A DNA stretch of 64,000 bases from Burkholderia sp. Bp8992 (GTDB lineage: Bacteria; Pseudomonadota; Gammaproteobacteria; Burkholderiales; Burkholderiaceae): contig NZ_QTQI01000005.1 in the NCBI RefSeq assembly GCF_003853705.1, positions 124,001 through 188,000 on the forward strand. The letters are read 5' to 3'. The number at the start of each line of letters is the position of its first letter. Position 1 is the first letter of the stretch. Under the pieces are notes generated by a model that saw nothing but the letters and a program-made list of their open reading frames with translations, was not told where the DNA came from and made no database searches. Both the position numbers and the translations under genes were made by a program. Of the stretch, positions 60,865-64,000 are shown piece after piece.

Positions 60865-63201
60865 ATGACTATGTTTTCTCGACGATGGATTGCCGCGGCG
60901 GCGATGGCGTGTACGTTATGGGGCTGTGGTGACGGATCCGATAGCGCGACAGGCGTGACCAAGGTGGGGGCCAACGTAGCCGCCAATCGTAGTCAGATCG
61001 GCGGAAATGGCAGCGGCAGCAACCTGCCGGCGGCCAGCTGGACCAGCGTCAAGTGGGGCGGGGGCGGCTATGTCACCGGCCTGATCTACCATCCAGCCAA
61101 CGCGAGCCTGCTGTACGCACGCACCGACGTTGGCGGCGCGTACCGCTGGAACGCGACCAACTCGACGTGGACGCCGATTACCGACGGCATCGGTTTCGGC
61201 TCAGGCGAGGGCGATTTCCACGGCGTCGAAAGCCTCGCGCTCGACCCGAACAACGATCAGCTCGTCTACATGATGACCGGCATTACCGTGACGCAGGGTC
61301 ACAACGGCCGCATCTACATCTCGAGCAACCGTGGCAACACCTGGACGCACTACGACCTGCCGTTCCCGGTGGGCGGCAACGACAACGGCCGCGCCACGGG
61401 CGAGCGTCTGCAGGTCGACCCCAACAATCCGTCGACGCTGTTCTACGGATCGCGCACGGCCGGCCTGTGGAAGAGTGCCGATTCGGGCCGCACCTGGACG
61501 CAGGTCACGGGTCTGTCCTCCACCACGATCAGCGGCGGCGGCTCTCCGCTGGGCGTCGAGCAGGTCATCTTCGACACGTCGGGCACGGGCGGCGGCCAGC
61601 CGACCTGGATCATGTGGGCCACCGTCGCCCCGGACTACGCCAACGCGGCGGGCCTGACGTCGACGCTGTACAAGTCCACCAACGGCGGCTTCTCGTGGAC
61701 GCCGGTGCCCGTCCCGCCGACGGTGTCCGGCTACTACATCCCGCACGTCGTGCGCACGTCCGACGGCAACTTCTACGTGGTGTTCAACGCAGGCGTCGGC
61801 CAGGGCATCGGCGGACCGAGCTATCTCTACAAGTTCGGCGGAAGCAACAACAGCAACTGGACGCTGCTCAAGAGCTCCAGCAGCAACGGTTTTGGCGGCC
61901 TGTCCGTCTCTGGTCTGGGCGCGTCCGCCCGCATCGCACTGGGCATGACGGGCTGGAGCGACACCAGCAAGACCATCCAGCTGTCCGACGACGGCGGCAG
62001 TACGTGGCGTGAAATCGAGGCCGGCATGCCGCACACCGGCCTTGCCGCGGGTGGCTGCGCCGGCTGGGTCGAGGGCGTCACCATCGACCCGGCCAATCGC
62101 GATCACGTCATGCACGTCCACGGCGGCGGTATCTGCGAAACCATGAACGCGTCGTCGCCGACGCCCACCTGGAGCGCCAAGGTCGACAACCTCGAGGAAA
62201 CCGTGACGCTGGCGCTCGTCACGGCGCCGCCCGGTGCGTCGTACAAGTTCATCAACAGCGCCGGCGACATCGGCACGTGGGTCAATACGGATCTCTCGAC
62301 GAGGCCGACGAAAGGCCCTTTGAACACATGGAGCAGCGGCAATTCGGCCGACATGTCGTGGTCCGATCCGACGTACATCGCCGCCGCGGGCGTCGACAAC
62401 GCCAACGGCCATGCCACCAAGGGCTTCTGGTCGGGCGACAGCGGCAACAGCTGGGCGACGTTCGCGTCGCTGCCCAACGGCGCCGCGGCCAGCCAGAGCA
62501 ACGTGGGCAACCTGGTCGTCCCGTCCCGCAACAACGTGACCTGGGCACCGCCGGACTCGGTGCCGTCGTACACGACAAACAATGGCGCCAGCTGGACCGC
62601 GACCAACCTGCCGGCGTTCAGTGCGACCTGGAACGGCTTCCAGCGTGCCTATCGCCTGGCCGCGGACCGCAAGAACCCGAAGAAGGTCTATGCGTACGAC
62701 TCCGGCGGCGCATCGTGGAGCTGGCAGCGCGGCAAGATCTACGTGTCGAACGACGGCGGCCACACGTTCACGCTGAGCCAGGGCTCGGTGAACGCGAACC
62801 TGGCCTGGAATTCGTGGCGCGATACGTCGATGGCGGTCAATCCGAACGCCGAGGGCGACCTCTGGCTGGCCGACGGCACGGCCGTGTACCACTCGGTGGA
62901 CTCGGGCGCGACCTGGACGAAACTCGGCGCCTTTGCGTCGACCAGCAACACACCGGGCGCCACCGTGATCGCGCTGGGCAGGGCGCCGACCGGTTCGCCA
63001 TACTCGGCCGCGGTCTACGTGGAAGGCACGATGAACGGCGTCTGGGGCATCTACCATTCCGACGACGGCGGTGCAACGTGGTCGCGCTTCAACGATGACG
63101 CGCACCAATTCGGCGACTCCGGCGTGATGGCCGGCGACTGGAACACCTATGGCCGGATTTACGTCAATGGCGCCGCTCGCGGTCTGATCTTCAGCAATTG
63201 A
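60865..63201 (+). CDS. GH74-family beta-glucanase (xyloglucanase-like) lipoprotein
   Basis: 778 aa. Signal with lipobox LWGC, then two seven-bladed beta-propellers with BNR/Asp-box repeats (for example SDDGGSTW, STNGGFSW, SNDGGHTF). GGGGYVTGLIYHPAN...LLYARTDVGGAYRWN is the GH74 signature; Asp88 in TDVGG and Asp496 in NSADMSWSDP are the likely catalytic pair by alignment with the family. GH74 enzymes act on xyloglucan or related beta-1,4-glucans. It follows the broken lyase gene by 58 bp and shares its CGDGS-type lipoprotein linker. No carbohydrate-binding module is attached. Confidence 0.88.
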   Translation: MTMFSRRWIAAAAMACTLWGCGDGSDSATGVTKVGANVAANRSQIGGNGSGSNLPAASWTSVKWGGGGYVTGLIYHPANASLLYARTDVGGAYRWNATNSTWTPITDGIGFGSGEGDFHGVESLALDPNNDQLVYMMTGITVTQGHNGRIYISSNRGNTWTHYDLPFPVGGNDNGRATGERLQVDPNNPSTLFYGSRTAGLWKSADSGRTWTQVTGLSSTTISGGGSPLGVEQVIFDTSGTGGGQPTWIMWATVAPDYANAAGLTSTLYKSTNGGFSWTPVPVPPTVSGYYIPHVVRTSDGNFYVVFNAGVGQGIGGPSYLYKFGGSNNSNWTLLKSSSSNGFGGLSVSGLGASARIALGMTGWSDTSKTIQLSDDGGSTWREIEAGMPHTGLAAGGCAGWVEGVTIDPANRDHVMHVHGGGICETMNASSPTPTWSAKVDNLEETVTLALVTAPPGASYKFINSAGDIGTWVNTDLSTRPTKGPLNTWSSGNSADMSWSDPTYIAAAGVDNANGHATKGFWSGDSGNSWATFASLPNGAAASQSNVGNLVVPSRNNVTWAPPDSVPSYTTNNGASWTATNLPAFSATWNGFQRAYRLAADRKNPKKVYAYDSGGASWSWQRGKIYVSNDGGHTFTLSQGSVNANLAWNSWRDTSMAVNPNAEGDLWLADGTAVYHSVDSGATWTKLGAFASTSNTPGATVIALGRAPTGSPYSAAVYVEGTMNGVWGIYHSDDGGATWSRFNDDAHQFGDSGVMAGDWNTYGRIYVNGAARGLIFSN

Positions 63202-63219
63202 GGTTGATCGACCTGTCGA

Positions 63220-63248
63220 CCGTCCGGTTGCGGTTTGCAACCGGACGG
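63220..63248 (+). terminator. Hairpin after the GH74 gene
   Basis: A perfect 12-bp stem, CCGTCCGGTTGC and GCAACCGGACGG, with loop GGTTT, starts 18 bp after the stop. No T-tract follows (AGAGGAATCC), so termination would be partial or rho-assisted. Confidence 0.6.
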
Positions 63249-63325
63249 AGAGGAATCCAAGCCGGAAATCTCCACTTCCGACCGGGACCCGTTCCGGTTC
63301 AGCGTCAGTGGCAGCGTAGACACCG

Positions 63326-63344
63326 TGCTTTAAAAAGTAAAGCA
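63326..63344. promoter_or_regulatory. HxlR operator, upstream copy
   Basis: TGCTTTAAAAAGTAAAGCA: 7-bp inverted repeats TGCTTTA/TAAAGCA around AAAAG. Identical to the copy at 63386-63404, exactly 60 bp upstream. Confidence 0.75.
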
Positions 63345-63367
63345 GAAGAGAGGCTCGGTTCAGGCGA

Positions 63368-63404
63368 TTGACTCTGCCTGCCGATTGCTTTAAAAAGTAA
63401 AGCA
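63368..63404 (+). promoter_or_regulatory. HxlR promoter with overlapping operator, possibly leaderless
   Basis: TTGACT (63368-63373), 17 bp, TAAAAA (63391-63396): a strong promoter whose -10 lies inside the second operator TGCTTTAAAAAGTAAAGCA (63386-63404). The expected start point, 7-8 bp later, coincides with the A of the ATG at 63404, so the message would be leaderless. No ribosome site is present. Confidence 0.7.
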
Positions 63405-63772
63405 TGACGACACCAAGAATCGGACAACGCGTTCGCGGATCGACGACGGGGCGGCCCATCATGGTCGTGCTGGATCTGCTCGGGCGCCGCACCGCGCTGC
63501 GCATCCTGTGGGAGCTGCGAGGCGCGCCGCTCACGTTCCGCGCATTGCAGGAAGCCTGCGAAACGAACGCGCGCCTGCTCAACACGCGGCTGGCCGAGCT
63601 CAAGGCGTCGGGCCTCGTCGAGCACGGGGAGGGCGGTTATTGCATGACCGCCGAAGGCCGGCGGCTCGAAGCGGCGCTGCAGCCGTTGCTGGGATGGGCA
63701 AGACAGTGGGCGAAGCGCGACCCGGAGGGGCTGGACGCGGCCGATCGCGAGCAATCGGGCCAGGCGCGTTGA
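63404..63772 (+). CDS. HxlR-family transcriptional regulator
   Basis: 122-aa winged helix of the HxlR type. MVVLDLLGRRTALRILWELRGAPLTFRALQEACETNARLLNTRLAELKASGLVEHGEGGYCMTAEGRRLEAAL is the complete domain. The ATG at 63404 is used because it lies at the expected transcription start; an internal ATG (63461) begins at the domain edge. Two identical operators and promoter overlap imply autorepression. The regulator has one Cys in EACE (near residue 51) that could be a redox sensor, as in other members; the neighbouring HAD gene starts 82 bp after its stop. Confidence 0.87.
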   Translation: MTTPRIGQRVRGSTTGRPIMVVLDLLGRRTALRILWELRGAPLTFRALQEACETNARLLNTRLAELKASGLVEHGEGGYCMTAEGRRLEAALQPLLGWARQWAKRDPEGLDAADREQSGQAR

Positions 63773-63807
63773 TCGTCCGCGCCCGGTGCGCCTCGCGACA
63801 TCGTTCC

Positions 63808-63840
63808 GGGTCACGCGTCGAGCGTGATCCATTTTTTGTT
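63808..63840 (+). terminator. Intrinsic terminator after the HxlR gene
   Basis: GGGTCACGC-N5-GCGTGATCC (one G-U), followed by A and six T residues. It lies 36 bp after the HxlR stop and 15 bp before the HAD start, so the HAD gene must have its own promoter or be transcribed by read-through. Confidence 0.8.
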
Positions 63841-63854
63841 TGCGGAGTCCTTGC

Positions 63855-64000
63855 ATGTCTGTCCGGGCCGTCATCTTCGACTTCGACCTGACGCTAGCGG
63901 ATTCGTCCGCGGCGATCATCGAGTGCACGGAATACGCGTTGCGTCAGCTCGGCGCGGCACGCGCGACGCCGGCGCAGATCGCCGCCGTGATCGGGCTGCC
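63855..64000 (+). CDS. HAD-superfamily phosphatase, 5' part only
   Basis: 48 codons before the window ends: SVRAVIFDFDLTLADSSAAI contains the HAD catalytic motif DxDLT, with a phosphoglycolate-phosphatase-like continuation (EYALRQLGAARATPAQIAAVIGLP). The cap and later motifs lie outside. GCGGAGTCCTTGC precedes the ATG. Confidence 0.85.
   Translation, partial: MSVRAVIFDFDLTLADSSAAIIECTEYALRQLGAARATPAQIAAVIGL

Overview
The window is about 64 kb of dense, very GC-rich chromosomal DNA. Strong GC third-position bias, the gene families (Fiu/PiuC iron operon, creBCD, HTH-fused aspartate carbamoyltransferase, trimeric-porin family) and several LysR/AraC-controlled catabolic islands suggest a Burkholderia, most likely the B. 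cepacia complex. The mix of accessory metabolism and few housekeeping genes is what a secondary replicon usually carries. Species and replicon are inference. I saw no rRNA, tRNA, CRISPR array or intact insertion sequence.

Layout. 0-6.2 kb: a VanX-like dipeptidase (cut by the left edge), a Phd/VapC-type toxin-antitoxin pair, a three-gene iron operon (TonB receptor, Sel1 protein, PiuC) and a second, FitAB-like toxin-antitoxin pair on its other side. 6.2-8.6 kb: an HTH-aspartate carbamoyltransferase fusion with a palindromic operator over its promoter, an entericidin-like lipoprotein with a strong terminator, and a membrane protein. 8.7-14.4 kb: EamA exporter, AraC regulator, a MoaF-SDR operon, a DapB-like reductase and another SDR. 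14.5-18.2 kb: the creBCD envelope-stress system with a phased TTCAC array in front of creD. 18.2-24.3 kb: RidA, a small cysteine-rich protein, a DHA2 exporter with divergent LysR, a small conserved ORF, a LysR/epimerase divergent pair and a 47-aa lipoprotein.

24.3-29.4 kb: a minus-strand cluster (SDR, LysR, EthD-like protein, MHS transporter, DUF2848 protein). The SDR promoter carries almost the same 22-bp site, in the same spacing, as the MoaF-SDR operon 18 kb away, so the AraC protein at 9.9-10.7 kb may link both loci. 29.7-39.6 kb: a zinc metallopeptidase, then an amine/aldehyde catabolic island (LuxR, small membrane protein, FeaB-like aldehyde dehydrogenase, class III aminotransferase, APC permease, hypothetical, AraC, porin). 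Four upstream regions of this island share a TGCCGATTTGCGCT-type motif. 39.7-44.8 kb: a sugar ABC importer lacking an ATPase gene, with a perfect 22-bp palindrome upstream, a LacI regulator and a PI-PLC-like enzyme. 44.9-49.5 kb: LysE exporter, acetyltransferase, ArsR plus ene-reductase, and a dCACHE-GGDEF cyclase.

49.5-57.8 kb: a tartrate-type island (truncated Rossmann gene, aldehyde dehydrogenase, tartrate dehydrogenase, LysR, ACS-family transporter, beta-hydroxyacid dehydrogenase), then a cupin and an AraC regulator. 57.8-64 kb: a 700-bp lower-GC spacer, two tandem secreted lipoproteins acting on polysaccharides (an alginate-lyase-like protein broken by a single-base frameshift and a GH74 glycosidase), an HxlR regulator with two identical 19-bp operators 60 bp apart, and the start of a HAD phosphatase.

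Coordinates and motifs were read by eye from the sequence; family names rest on recognised motifs, not on database searches.
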